Below are positions 26,199-34,660 of a DNA stretch of 64,000 nucleotides, one piece after another; within the stretch, counting starts at the first letter, position 1, and each line of letters begins with the position of its first letter. The notes under the pieces were generated by a model, which saw only the letters and a list, made by a program, of their open reading frames with translations, made no database searches and was not told the origin of the DNA. The stretch lies in the NCBI RefSeq assembly GCF_000513195.1, contig NZ_CBVI010000112.1, positions 1-64,000 of the forward strand, read 5' to 3'. Made by a program: the position numbers and the translations under genes. The stretch is from Bacteroides timonensis. GTDB taxonomy: Bacteria > Bacteroidota > Bacteroidia > Bacteroidales > Bacteroidaceae.

Positions 26199-26385
26199 CT
26201 TCTATTCTAAATATTGTAATTATTTTCTTTAGGCTTGGCAGGTATTTTGTTCGCTTAAACTAAAATTTTCAATTGAGAATGTAAAACAACTTTCTTTTGT
26301 GCAAAGATAGTATTTCTCAATATAATACGAATAAAACAAGCACAAAAATTGCCTTTCTATAAAACAGCTTTCTGCTTTATGAAAT

Positions 26386-26431
26386 CTCCATTATAATTTA
26401 ATGGAGTGTTCTATGAAAATTCATAGAACAC
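26386..26431 (-). terminator. Two adjoining hairpins after the 129-aa gene
   Basis: 26406-26431 is a perfect palindrome of two 12-base arms (GTGTTCTATGAA and complement) around AA. Directly beside it, CTCCATTA (26386-26393) pairs with TAATGGAG (26399-26406). The pair lies 10-50 bp past the stop of the leftward 129-aa gene, as expected for a terminator, but two nested stems are unusual. Confidence 0.65.
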
Positions 26432-26440
26432 CCATAAAGT

Positions 26441-26830
26441 TCACACATCCTTGAATTTTTTTAAATAACTTATTATTTGAGAAGTGTCATTTAGCTGTTT
26501 AGCAGGTGCACACTGTAATCCTTGATTATTTAAATATTTCACATAAATTAATCCCGATGCCGGATTAGGGACATAAATTACAATAAAGGCCCTTCCATCC
26601 ACTAACAGTTTATAAAATCCCGTTGAAAGTCCAGCTTGGATAATGATATGCTCACCCGTCTCTTGACACAGATCTTGTACTATTGGCTCAATCACATTCA
26701 TACGTATTAAACTTGAGATATTTTTGTGAATCGGGAGATAAGGTGTAATACCTAACCGTTGCCTACGCTTCTCTTGTTGAATCTCCGTCACTTTATTGCG
26801 AAGTATACGGCACAAATGTTGAATGTTCAT
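26441..26830 (-). CDS. Unrecognised 129-aa protein
   Basis: MNIQHLCRILRNKVTEIQQEK at the start is basic and helical; the second half is beta-rich (HIIIQAGLSTGFYKLLVDGR; AFIVIYVPNPASGLIYVKYL). It may be a small nucleic-acid or partner-binding protein, but no motif supports this. It is followed by two strong hairpins, so it forms a single-gene transcript. No signal peptide. Confidence 0.55.
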   Translation of the reverse strand: MNIQHLCRILRNKVTEIQQEKRRQRLGITPYLPIHKNISSLIRMNVIEPIVQDLCQETGEHIIIQAGLSTGFYKLLVDGRAFIVIYVPNPASGLIYVKYLNNQGLQCAPAKQLNDTSQIISYLKKFKDV

Positions 26831-27022
26831 GATTGCTACTTTTTAAATGATTAATATTGTTTCCCTGTAATAATAAATTGGAGAGAACGTTTATTTTTTC
26901 TGCTCACGAGTTACGTTATATTCCTGCTAAACTTTTTGATAAATACTCTTTTCGCTATCGAAAAGGAAGATTTATCTTTAAAGTCCATCGGGAGATTTTG
27001 CAGAGAATATGATAAATGTAAC

Positions 27023-27169
27023 TTACTTTGCAGAAAAGAATAAACGAGATTTCTCCAGCTAAAGTCTAATAAGACAATTATAAGTCACCAGTCAAGATTA
27101 AAAGTGGTTGCTGTAGGAAAATTTAGATTATCAAAACTAAAATGTAAGCAGGCAATTAACTTTGCAGAA
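27023..27169 (+). promoter_or_regulatory. Two repeated promoter-like boxes upstream of the Crp/Fnr gene
   Basis: TTACTTTGCAGAA (27023-27035) and TTAACTTTGCAGAA (27156-27169), each preceded by AATGTAA and followed by AATA(A/G)ACGA. They match the -7 box TAnnTTTG plus downstream bases. A third copy, TTACTTTGCAGAA, is at 15802-15814. No gene begins directly after the first, so it may start a leader or a small RNA. Confidence 0.45.
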
Positions 27170-27246
27170 TAAAATAGACGAATCCTGAGAGTTGATGCGG
27201 AATGTAACTTTTTTAAGATGACCGGAATGTGTTCTGCACGTTTTCG

Positions 27247-27254
27247 TACCTTTG
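27247..27254 (+). promoter_or_regulatory. -7 box of the Crp/Fnr regulator gene
   Basis: TACCTTTG fits TAnnTTTG and lies 17 bp before the first Met. No clear TTTG is found 20 bp upstream, so this promoter may need an activator. Confidence 0.5.
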
Positions 27255-27270
27255 TAGAGGAAGAAAGTAT

Positions 27271-27840
27271 ATGGCTATGAACAATATAATAAGAAGAATA
27301 AAAGAATACTATCCGGTTTCGGATGAGTCGTTGGAGCTGTTAAGAAGTTGTTTCAAACAGCATGTCTTTCCAGCTAACACTGTTATTATACAAGCCGGAC
27401 GTCTGGACAGGCAGGTCTATTTCATAGAGAAAGGCATGACGCGCTCTTATATCCTGCATGACGGCAAGGAAATAACTACCTGGTTCTCGATAAAAGGGGA
27501 CGTTACTTGCGGCTCCTGGGATTTATACCGTAACAAGGCAGGATTTGAATACGTGGAAACGGTGGAAGAGACAACGGCCTGTTCCATTTCCATAGAAAAG
27601 CTAAACGACCTGTATAAGTACCGGATAGATATCGCAAACTGGATGCGGGTGTTGCAGCAGGAAAATTTCCTCCGACTGCAAGATACCCATATTTCCCAAC
27701 TGAATCTATCAGCCCGAGAACGCTACGAAAAATTGATAAAGGAATATCCCGATATCTTCAACCGGGTAAATTTAGGACATATCGCCTCTTTTTTGGGAAT
27801 AGCCCAACCCTCCCTCAGTAGAATCAGGTCCAAATATTGA
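27271..27840 (+). CDS. Crp/Fnr-family transcriptional regulator
   Basis: 189 aa from ATG at 27271 (a second ATG at 27277 is equally good). Cyclic-nucleotide-binding-like beta-roll: FPANTVIIQAGRLDRQVYFIE, then GKEITTWFSIKGDVTCGSW. A C-terminal helix-turn-helix is formed by LGHIASFLGIAQPSLSRIRS. The typical RxS phosphate-cassette of CRP is not seen, so the ligand is probably not cAMP; many Bacteroides paralogues have lost ligand binding. Its targets are unknown. It stands alone between the island and the HAD/acetyltransferase pair, and may regulate these. Confidence 0.8.
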   Translation: MAMNNIIRRIKEYYPVSDESLELLRSCFKQHVFPANTVIIQAGRLDRQVYFIEKGMTRSYILHDGKEITTWFSIKGDVTCGSWDLYRNKAGFEYVETVEETTACSISIEKLNDLYKYRIDIANWMRVLQQENFLRLQDTHISQLNLSARERYEKLIKEYPDIFNRVNLGHIASFLGIAQPSLSRIRSKY

Positions 27841-27885
27841 GTGATTTTTTTCACATAGGTTAAAATTAGAATGGGGGCCATTCCG

Positions 27886-27893
27886 TATTTTTG
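27886..27893 (+). promoter_or_regulatory. -7 box before the HAD gene
   Basis: TATTTTTG fits TAnnTTTG, 67 bp before the HAD start. The region also has a palindromic TGATTTTTTTCA (27842-27853), which could be an Fnr-type operator. Confidence 0.35.
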
Positions 27894-27960
27894 CACGAGA
27901 TAGTGGTGTATATACGCAGACTATAATGAATAAAACATTAACTAAATCGGATCTGGAACA

Positions 27961-28563
27961 ATGATAAAGAATCTTATATTTGACTTCGGGAAAGTCCTCG
28001 TGAACCACGATTTGCACGCTGTTCTTGAACACTATTTCAAGGAAGAGAAAGAGGCAATGGAGCGTTGCATGGCTATTTTAGCCTCTCCGGAATTTACCGA
28101 AGCTTGTGACCGTGGTATTATCCCATTAGATGAGCTGATAAGGGAGACGCAACGCAATAATCCTCTCTACTCTGACGCTCTCCGTTTTTTTCGTGACAAT
28201 TATCTGGCAGAGGTAACAGAAATAGAGGGGATGAGGGAAGTGCTGAGTAAACTCAAAGCTAAAGGTTTCAGGCTCTACGGACTGAGTAACTGGTGCAGTG
28301 ATGTCTATGAGGTGATATACAAATATGAGATTTTTAATTTGCTCGACGGACAGGTCATTTCGTGCGAAGAGCATCTGGTTAAACCGGAGAAGGAAATCTA
28401 TCTGCGCTTATGTGAACGTTATGGTCTTGAACCGGCTGAATGCCTGTTCACCGATGACAGGATAGAAAATGTAGAGAGTGCGAAGTCGGTCGGTATGAAT
28501 GCTGTGCTGTTTATCTCTCCGGAAAACTATGCTGCCGATGTGGAACGGATTTGTGCGGAATAA
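27961..28563 (+). CDS. HAD-superfamily phosphatase
   Basis: 200 aa. Motif I is in MIKNLIFDFGKVLVNHD (DxxG-type, with Asp 9 as nucleophile but Gly-Lys in place of the usual Asp at +2); motif II RLYGLSNWCSD; motif III around EEHLVKPEKEIYLRL (Lys); motif IV in CLFTDDRIENVESA. The alpha-helical cap lies between motifs I and II, as in beta-phosphoglucomutase/YihX-like HADs. Cytoplasmic, substrate likely a sugar phosphate. The missing second acidic residue in motif I (DFGK rather than DxD) is common in the YihX group. Followed after 9 bp by the acetyltransferase gene. Confidence 0.85.
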   Translation: MIKNLIFDFGKVLVNHDLHAVLEHYFKEEKEAMERCMAILASPEFTEACDRGIIPLDELIRETQRNNPLYSDALRFFRDNYLAEVTEIEGMREVLSKLKAKGFRLYGLSNWCSDVYEVIYKYEIFNLLDGQVISCEEHLVKPEKEIYLRLCERYGLEPAECLFTDDRIENVESAKSVGMNAVLFISPENYAADVERICAE

Positions 28564-28572
28564 TCTAATAAC

Positions 28573-29190
28573 ATGGTAACTGAAAGGAAGTATATGACAG
28601 AACTTGAAAAGTGCATGGCGGGCGAGTTTTACGATTGCCACGACAAAGTATTCATTGAAATGAAGTCTGTTGCAACACGATGGATGCAACGCTATAATGC
28701 TTTGCCTTATGAGCGGAGACCGGAACGTTATGCAATGCTCAGGGAATTGTTCGGTGGCATTGGCACGAATTGTTCCGTCAGGGATGAATTTATCTGTGGA
28801 TTCGGATGCAATATCTATCTTGGTAATAATGTATCGATTAACTATCGCTGCACATTGATTGACTGCAATAAGATTACGATTGGCGACAACGTCCTGATCG
28901 CTCCCGGAGTCCAAATCAACACGGCATCCCATCCAGTCGAATGGGAAGAGCGTCGTAATCCCGAATTTCCGGATAATCCACAAGCTTACTTCTGTAAGAC
29001 TTATGCAAAACCCGTGACCATCGGTAACGGCTGCTGGATAGGTGCCGGAGCAATCCTGCTCGGTGGTGTGACGCTCGGCGACAATGTTACCGTTGCCGCA
29101 GGAGCGGTAGTGACAAAATCATTTCCCGGAGACTGCCTGATTGGTGGTGTCCCCGCCAGAATAATTAAACGATTTGCAGAAAGAAGGTGA
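28573..29190 (+). CDS. Sugar O-acetyltransferase (Maa/LacA type)
   Basis: 205 aa, with a probable alternative start at 28594 (MTELEKCMAGEFYD). The N-terminal Maa-type helix region is followed by the left-handed beta-helix of hexapeptide repeats (CNIYLGNNVSINY, ITIGDNVLIAPGVQI, NGCWIGAGAILLGGV). The catalytic His sits in NTASHPVEW. It transfers an acetyl group from acetyl-CoA to a sugar hydroxyl (maltose or galactoside in known relatives) in the cytoplasm. It lies 9 bp behind the HAD gene, so the pair may handle sugar overload. Its end at 29190 lies only 21 bp from an inversion breakpoint. Confidence 0.85.
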   Translation: MVTERKYMTELEKCMAGEFYDCHDKVFIEMKSVATRWMQRYNALPYERRPERYAMLRELFGGIGTNCSVRDEFICGFGCNIYLGNNVSINYRCTLIDCNKITIGDNVLIAPGVQINTASHPVEWEERRNPEFPDNPQAYFCKTYAKPVTIGNGCWIGAGAILLGGVTLGDNVTVAAGAVVTKSFPGDCLIGGVPARIIKRFAERR

Positions 29191-29201
29191 TTTCTAAACG
29201 G

Positions 29202-29345
29202 TTATAAAGGGTTAGCTTCATTGCTTCTAGCTACCACACAACCGTCATTATTTGATAAAACAACGATCGGAACACCTCTCAAATTAGGTTGGAACACTCT
29301 TTCACAACTTGCATAGAAGTTGTTACAATCCACTATACCATACAT
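29202..29345 (-). pseudogene. umuC: N-terminal 45 codons of umuC, detached
   Basis: Directly after umuD on the same strand (5 bp gap), an ATG opens MYGIVDCNNFYASCERVF, the classic start of UmuC with the first catalytic Asp and Phe-Tyr steric residues. It continues to VVLSNNDGCVVARSNEA and then runs into NPL and a stop. The rest of UmuC, starting at KALGIPMGEP, is found on the opposite strand at 30154. The break falls inside the codon pair GCT AAG, at CTAA. As it stands this piece cannot make a polymerase. Confidence 0.85.
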
Positions 29346-30154
29346 TTATTTTATACTCTTCTTTTTCTGTTCTTTTTTATAGTATATACCACAATACCCC
29401 ATACCCAGAATTGATTATCTTCTGTAACTTTTATCCTAGGGAATTCGGTATTAGAAGGCACGAGCCATACAATTTTTGCATTTTTATCTATCTCTACCCG
29501 CTTCAGAGTGAACTCTCCGTCAATATAGCAAACTGCCAAATCATTATTCTCTAAGTCGAGTGATTTGTCTATTACTAATATGTCTCCATCTGAAATGTTT
29601 TCATCCTTCATGGAGGTTCCTTTGACACGTCCTAAAAAAGTAGAAGCAGGATTTTTAATCAGTTCCTTGTTCAAATCCAGTGCCATTTCCATATAGTCCT
29701 GAGCAGGACTCGGGAAACCGGCTCTTATCCCCTCATCAGCAAAAGGTAAAAGTTGTTTACTCAACACATCTGCCTTATATAAGCTTAGCCACTTTTTCAT
29801 ACCCAATCATTTTCAAAAGTAACAAATTACCCGTTCATTTGATTGCTGCTTAAAGATTATTGTGTTTTCTTTGCTAACCACTAATCGTACCTTTTCAATA
29901 TGTCTGCTCATCGTTAACAAAAACTTTTGCATAGCAATATCACGATACTCTCTCTTGATAATCATAAAATATGCCGAACAAACGATGAATGTTGCAAGAA
30001 TAAACACTATATTTTTACATCTTACACCAAGATAATAGAGATATAGCTATGCTACATTCAAGCCAATCAGCTCCCGTCGTTGATGGCAAAGTCATGGAGT
30101 TTATGATTTTTGCCATCGAGAGTGTCACCCAGAAGTTGGGTATTCCGGCCCTAA
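29212..30154. other. Inverted 943-bp segment containing umuD and the umuC start
   Basis: Breakpoints are TTAG at 29212-29215 and CTAA at 30151-30154. The flanks TAAAGGGTTAG (left) and TAAAGCCTTAG (right, read on the other strand) agree at 9 of 11 bases. Flipping the segment in silico joins umuC N- and C-parts in frame (SNEA-KALGIP), giving about 422 codons, and simultaneously extends the DUF3791 fragment by GIPALTLYNRLE, a plausible DUF3791 continuation. Both joins being restored by one flip is strong evidence for inversion. Confidence 0.8.
29351..29806 (-). CDS. umuD: UmuD-like SOS peptidase (S24 family)
   Basis: 151 aa. The self-cleavage region is AGFPSPAQDY, as in UmuD/LexA. The catalytic Ser is in RVKGTSMKDE and the Lys in GEFTLKRVEI. 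The C-terminus, GIVVYTIKK, is typical. In the SOS response UmuD is cut with RecA help and then activates the lesion-bypass polymerase UmuC. Its normal partner follows 5 bp downstream but is cut after 45 codons by the inversion. UmuD itself appears intact. The start MGMKKW at 29806 may be preceded by a LexA site, which I could not identify. The expected neighbour arrangement (umuD then umuC on one strand) is restored only by reversing 29212-30154. Confidence 0.9.
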   Translation of the reverse strand: MGMKKWLSLYKADVLSKQLLPFADEGIRAGFPSPAQDYMEMALDLNKELIKNPASTFLGRVKGTSMKDENISDGDILVIDKSLDLENNDLAVCYIDGEFTLKRVEIDKNAKIVWLVPSNTEFPRIKVTEDNQFWVWGIVVYTIKKNRKRRV

Positions 30155-30162
30155 GGCTTTAG
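30049..30162 (+). pseudogene. DUF3791-type fragment cut at the inversion breakpoint
   Basis: 37 codons. APVVDGKVMEFMIFAIES and then VTQKLGIPA matches the start of DUF3791 proteins, small toxin-antitoxin-like or helix-turn-helix-like Bacteroidales proteins. After GIPA it switches to LRL and a stop, exactly at the CTAA breakpoint. Flipping the neighbouring segment continues it as LTLYNRLE, then into the end of the acetyltransferase region, so it was already truncated before the inversion. Confidence 0.65.
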
Positions 30163-31286
30163 GTATTCCTATGGGAGAACCTGTTTTTAAACTCAAACCA
30201 TTACTAGAGAAATACAATATTGCTATTTTTTCTAGCAACTATGCACTTTATGGAGATATGAGCCGCAGAGTTATGTCAATGTTGCACGATTTCATTCAAG
30301 AGATGGAAGTATACTCGATTGATGAATGCTTTTTATCACTTCGTGGTTTTCAAAACTATAATCTGCGCGATTATGGCAAAAACATTATAAATTCAGTCAC
30401 AAAGGGTACAGGAATCCCAGTATCTATGGGGATAGCTGAAACAAAGACTTTAGCAAAAGTTGCTTCAAAATATGCTAAAAAACACAAAAGGTATGAGGGT
30501 GTATGTATTATTGATACTGAAGAAAAAAGAATAAAAGCTCTTCAGCAACTTAGCATCGGAGATGTCTGGGGCATCGGATATCGCCAACAAAAAAAATTAG
30601 AATATTATAATATTAAAACAGCCTTTGATTTTGTACAGAAAAAAGAGTCATGGGTAAAGAATATTCTGACCGTTACTGGAGCCAGAACCTGGAAAGAGTT
30701 AAACGGCATTCCAGTATTCAGTCTGGAAGATTATATTCCAAATAAAAAATCCATTTGTACATCCAGAAGTTTTAGAGATATGCTTGGTGATTTTGAAACA
30801 TTAATGGAGGCTATTGCTAATTTTGCGGCTTCATGTGCCAGAAAACTAAGGAGACAGCATTCATGTGCAAGTGCACTTCAAGTCTTTATCCAAACAAACC
30901 GGTTTCGGGAAGATTTGCCGCAACTTTACCAAAGTCAGGCCATCTCAATACCTGTAGCAACTAGTAGCGTATTGGAACTAATTCATTATTCCCGGGAAAT
31001 ATTACAAAACATATATAGAGAAGGGTATTTATACAAAAAGGCTGGCGTTATTGTTACCGATATCGTTCCTGAAAACAATATCCAATTAAATATATTTGAT
31101 AAATGCGATCGGGACAAACAACAAAAAGTGCTCAATGTCCTTGATCGTATAAACCTTAAATATGGTCCCCAGTTACTAAAAATAGCATCCCAAGGCTCCG
31201 GTAGAAAGTGGAAATTAAAAAATGAGTATATATCCAAACAATACACAACTAATATGAATGATTTAATTCAAGTAGTCGTTAAATGA
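30154..31286 (+). pseudogene. umuC: umuC without its first 45 codons
   Basis: An open frame from KALGIPMGEPVFKLKP to the stop at 31286. The first Met is at 30171 (371 aa). It includes the Y-family palm motif YSIDECFLSLR (the Asp-Glu catalytic pair), the helix-hairpin-helix region GDVWGIGYRQQKKL and the C-terminal little-finger domain with QLNIFDKCDRD. Missing is the N-terminal strand carrying the first catalytic Asp, now at 29202-29345 on the other strand. Without it, DNA polymerase V activity is not expected. No other damage is seen, so the break is recent or reversible. Confidence 0.9.
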
Positions 31287-31414
31287 CCTACTTAGAATTA
31301 TTTTTTATTTTCGATATGACAAATTTCAATATACTTTAATAGAGCTTATTTATTCTTGAGCAGTATATGCTCTTTCGGTTCATTCCTATATTTTTTATGT
31401 AACATTATCTGTTT

Positions 31415-31813
31415 TTATAAACTGTAATGTTCAAAAACGGGAGGATTTGGTGACAGGTTATAATAGTCTACTTGACCGATGGACAGGCGAAAATAGACTA
31501 AATCCGTATATGATTTGTAAAGCCGTGGTAGTACCGGATTGGCGGTATATATCCCCTGCGCTACTTTATCGTCCACATCAAACACAACTTGTCCCATAAC
31601 ACGAACAGAGATGTTGTTCACCATAGCAAGTACTTCTACACTGGGATTTAGTTGTAATTGCCGATAGACTTCTTTTCTGGATGCTGTGACTAAATAAAGG
31701 CTGGCTATTTCCTGTTTCATGATTTGGAATACCCGAATTTTCGGTTTATTGCCTTCCACAGTGGCGAATGCTACTTCTTTATGCTTCCTTAAAAAGTCAA
31801 ATACCTTTTCCAT
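31415..31813 (-). CDS. PPOX-family FMN-binding protein
   Basis: 132 aa, a single split-barrel domain of the pyridoxamine-5-phosphate-oxidase-like group. It starts KHKEVAFATVEGNKPKIR (the usual beta-1/beta-2 with A-T-V-x-x-x-x-P), continues with YLVTASRKEVYRQLQLNP and VRVMGQVVF, and ends NLSPNPPVFEHYSL. Known relatives bind FMN or F420/haem and reduce small substrates. It is the last gene of a leftward set after the MBL-like and cupin genes and opposite an HxlR regulator, so a role in a redox or electrophile response is likely. Confidence 0.8.
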   Translation of the reverse strand: MEKVFDFLRKHKEVAFATVEGNKPKIRVFQIMKQEIASLYLVTASRKEVYRQLQLNPSVEVLAMVNNISVRVMGQVVFDVDDKVAQGIYTANPVLPRLYKSYTDLVYFRLSIGQVDYYNLSPNPPVFEHYSL

Positions 31814-31883
31814 ATTCTACATTGATTTAAACTGTATGTTCCGTAGCCCTACAGGTAACGGAACATACAAGCCATAATATATC

Positions 31884-32720
31884 TTATTTGTATAAAACCT
31901 TTGCCAATTCTCCCAATCCACCTATACCGGAAAGGTCAGGATAGGCTTTCTTCATAGCTTCGACGAAGGCTTCCTGCGTTTTGTTTTCAGCCAACAGTTT
32001 CTTCATGATCTTCAAATAATCGATTCTGAACCCGACGACATCGGCCTTTGCCGTACCGCCATGACCGCCAATGAACAGTTTAGCTCCTGACCGCAAAGCA
32101 TTCTTGCTTTCAGCTATTTCAGCATCTATCGCTGCCGGAGAAGATATCTGTAAGTGGCTAGCATGTGACCTGGATGGAGCCCAATGTGTATAGTATACTT
32201 TTTTGCCAATCAGTATGCTTGCACCGGGGAAGTCGCTCGATGCTCCATGATGGAACTCAAATGTTATATCATCGTATGTCTTTATCGAGCCGAATGCCAC
32301 TTCCGAGATTTTGCCTGTAGGCATTGTAGTAAGGGCATCACCGAAAGCCTGTGCGAAGTTCTGCATCATGCCGCCATACACTGTACCTTGCGTGAACTCC
32401 GGCATACCTTCAGGCATAATCACTTCATGATTAGCCGTACCGCCTACATGATAGTCGGTGATACGCTGCTCCACAGGTTTGTTCAGTTTGGAGAGATAAG
32501 CGTCGAACTCCACCACATTATCCTTGAAAAGTGGCTGCTCCATTGTGATGAGTGCGTTATTACCCTCTATGATATAACTGGCATCCCCCAACGCATCGTT
32601 GGTATAATAGACGTGCAACTTGAAGTTGTCGAAATCGTGCATTTCAAAACGACCTTTATCCTGTGCCGAAGCACCCAAAGCCACAAGTATCAATACCAAA
32701 ACAAATAATTTCTTTTTCAT
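31884..32720 (-). CDS. Secreted metallo-beta-lactamase-fold protein, degenerate site
   Basis: 278 aa with a signal peptide (MKKKLFVLVLILVALGASAQ). It has the MBL-like order of strands: ASYIIEGNNALITMEQPL, then RITDYHVGGTANHEV in place of the HxHxDH motif, YYTHWAPSRSHAS and LFIGGHGGTA. Only single His residues remain at the metal positions, so Zn hydrolase activity is doubtful. Related Bacteroidetes proteins are annotated MBL fold. It is periplasmic or secreted. It sits 22 bp downstream of the cupin gene in the same operon. Confidence 0.7.
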   Translation of the reverse strand: MKKKLFVLVLILVALGASAQDKGRFEMHDFDNFKLHVYYTNDALGDASYIIEGNNALITMEQPLFKDNVVEFDAYLSKLNKPVEQRITDYHVGGTANHEVIMPEGMPEFTQGTVYGGMMQNFAQAFGDALTTMPTGKISEVAFGSIKTYDDITFEFHHGASSDFPGASILIGKKVYYTHWAPSRSHASHLQISSPAAIDAEIAESKNALRSGAKLFIGGHGGTAKADVVGFRIDYLKIMKKLLAENKTQEAFVEAMKKAYPDLSGIGGLGELAKVLYK

Positions 32721-32742
32721 GATTCTTTTTGTTTTATTTTGT

Positions 32743-33192
32743 TTACCACTTTACTGGGGCATTCAGTATCACGCCGTCAGTTGCATCTTCTGTCGTGAAC
32801 GTATTACCACGATACTGTACACAGAGCATCACAAGCGGATTCGTTCCATTATTTCGAACACTACGTTTTCCATCAGGAGATACACGCACCACACTGCCCT
32901 CTTCCACAGGAAATACCTGTCCATCCACCTGAAATTCACCTTTGCCACTAAGGAAAAAGTAAAGTTCCTCATGGTTCTTATGGGTGTGCAGAAATCCGGT
33001 TTCAGCACCAGGCGAAAACACCTGCATGGAGAATTCACTGCCCGTAACATTGAGAACGCCCCCACCGAACACCTTACCAGGTATCTTAATTTCTGGTCCG
33101 AGCTCCAATACATACTCATTTAAATCACTTAACTTACCCAAGTTGATGGCATTAAAATTCGTTGCTTCCGCAAGTTTCTCAATTTGTTTCAT
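32743..33192 (-). CDS. Cupin-domain protein
   Basis: 149 aa, one cupin barrel: motif 1 is LHTHKNHEELYFFLSGKG (His, His, Glu) and motif 2 around FPVEEGSVVRVSPDGKRSVRN. It probably binds a divalent metal, in the cytoplasm, and may act on or sense a small molecule. It is the first gene of the leftward operon that also holds the MBL-like and PPOX genes, divergent from the HxlR regulator 240 bp away, the classic layout for a regulator controlling its neighbours. Confidence 0.85.
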   Translation of the reverse strand: MKQIEKLAEATNFNAINLGKLSDLNEYVLELGPEIKIPGKVFGGGVLNVTGSEFSMQVFSPGAETGFLHTHKNHEELYFFLSGKGEFQVDGQVFPVEEGSVVRVSPDGKRSVRNNGTNPLVMLCVQYRGNTFTTEDATDGVILNAPVKW

Positions 33193-33371
33193 AATTACCT
33201 TCTTTTAAAATTAATAGTATTATAATGTTTCTTAGTTACTTTTCTGCCGCAAAGGTATTGAAAACTTTATGCTCATACAAGTAGGCACTTGTTTATCAGA
33301 TAGTTACCTTGAAGTAACTATTGCTGAAATACAGGCAAATACAAAAGCATTTTTTTATTATATTTTTTTCT

Positions 33372-33403
33372 TTTGGAGATAAAAGTATATTTACTTACCT
33401 TTG
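33372..33403 (+). promoter_or_regulatory. Promoter of the HxlR-family regulator
   Basis: TTTG at 33372-33375, a 20-bp spacer and TACCTTTG at 33396-33403: an ideal Bacteroidota promoter, 26 bp before the start codon. Confidence 0.7.
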
Positions 33404-33429
33404 TATAGTAATTTGAAACACATCATATT

Positions 33430-33804
33430 ATGGATAGAACAACAATAGAAAATGCCCTATTTCCCACTTGCCCAATTCGAAACGTACTGGCACGTATCAG
33501 CGACAAATGGTCGCTACTGACCATTTACACGCTCGACAAAGATGGAGGAGGTCCCGTGCGCTTCAAGGAATTGCAGCGTGAAATTCCTGACATTTCACAA
33601 AAGATGCTAACAGTAACACTCCGCACTCTTGAAGAAGATGGCTATGTGACACGTACTATATATCCCGAAGTACCACCACGGGTGGAATATACACTCACCA
33701 AACGGGCGAAATCACTATTGCCACACATAAATTCGCTGATAGGATGGGCTTTAGAAAACATAGATGCAATTATAACAGACCGAAAGACAGTTGCTCGCAA
33801 ATGA
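33430..33804 (+). CDS. HxlR-family winged-helix regulator
   Basis: 124 aa. Family signature: FPTCPIRNVLARISDKWSLL (Cys near residue 13, then DKWS), VRFKELQREIPDISQKMLT, TLRTLEEDGYVTRTIYPEVP and VEYTLTKRAKSL. HxlR regulators often sense aldehydes, hypochlorite or other electrophiles through that N-terminal Cys and control a divergent gene. Here the divergent operon (cupin, MBL-like, PPOX) is the obvious target. The promoter is clear. It is probably autoregulated. Confidence 0.9.
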   Translation: MDRTTIENALFPTCPIRNVLARISDKWSLLTIYTLDKDGGGPVRFKELQREIPDISQKMLTVTLRTLEEDGYVTRTIYPEVPPRVEYTLTKRAKSLLPHINSLIGWALENIDAIITDRKTVARK

Positions 33805-34030
33805 TATTATGATAATGTAAAGTGGGTATAATTTACAATTCTACACATGCTATAAAAGAGGGGTAAAATTTTTTATTTATAGTTTGGTCATCCAAAATCG
33901 GCAAGCTTATCAGAATATCAAAAAGAAGACTTAAACTAATTGATAAAACTCATTATTAATGATAATAAATGATAGGAACACTGAATATGTGGGACTATCA
34001 TTACTAATCGTTACTCCTTAGTTCTATCGT

Positions 34031-34660
34031 TTAATAGCAACCTGTCTGTATAAAGTCATACAAGTATAGCAGGCCGTTATCCGGCAACTCTGATTCATCC
34101 ATAAATGACTCAAGGCCATACTCATTCACGCCTAAGAATGATAATCTGTTACCATCAAACTGCATATTTTGGAAATAGAAAATAGCATAGGGCATATCCA
34201 AAACGGCCAGAGAATAATATTCATTATCACTTCTCTTGTGGATTTTGATGGTGTCATATTTGTCTTCAAAGCAGGCTATCAGACCATCTCTGGCTATTTG
34301 ATCTATCTTTGCTTTTAATCTATATGCTAATTCTATCGAAGACATGCCTGGTGAAGCATTTATTTTCATGTCTTCTTTCGCATATTGGATAGCTTCTTCA
34401 TTTTCATCCTCTTCCAGTTCTTCGCCCGAATAGGGAGAGTGAATCACCCCACTTTCAACTGCTTCTACGGCAAACAAGCCATGACCAACTTCATAATACA
34501 GCTCTAACTCTATAGGACCCAAAGCTATTTCGCACGCTTCTTTATCCGACATCCCGGAAAGTTTCAAACATTCTACCTTGTTCCGATAAGCGATAGGCGT
34601 CTTTTCCTGTGTCAGACCCACATTAAAGGGTTCGTAATCTTCTGCTTTATTCTTATTCAT
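34031..34660 (-). CDS. Unrecognised 209-aa protein
   Basis: An acidic N-terminal helical part (LKLSGMSDKEACEIALGPIE) leads to GELEEDENEEAIQYAKEDMK and a beta-rich C-terminus (YYSLAVLDMPYAIFYFQNMQ). No signal or membrane segment. In size and acidity it resembles immunity or SMI1/KNR4-type partner proteins, but no diagnostic motif is seen. It is in the same direction as the 77-aa gene 70 bp upstream, with a TTTTATTCTTC repeat between them. Confidence 0.55.
   Translation of the reverse strand: MNKNKAEDYEPFNVGLTQEKTPIAYRNKVECLKLSGMSDKEACEIALGPIELELYYEVGHGLFAVEAVESGVIHSPYSGEELEEDENEEAIQYAKEDMKINASPGMSSIELAYRLKAKIDQIARDGLIACFEDKYDTIKIHKRSDNEYYSLAVLDMPYAIFYFQNMQFDGNRLSFLGVNEYGLESFMDESELPDNGLLYLYDFIQTGCY

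Noticed and set aside
29813-30007. 64-codon - strand frame upstream of umuD
   Set aside because: A weak hydrophobic start but no family, and it would occupy the expected umuD promoter region.
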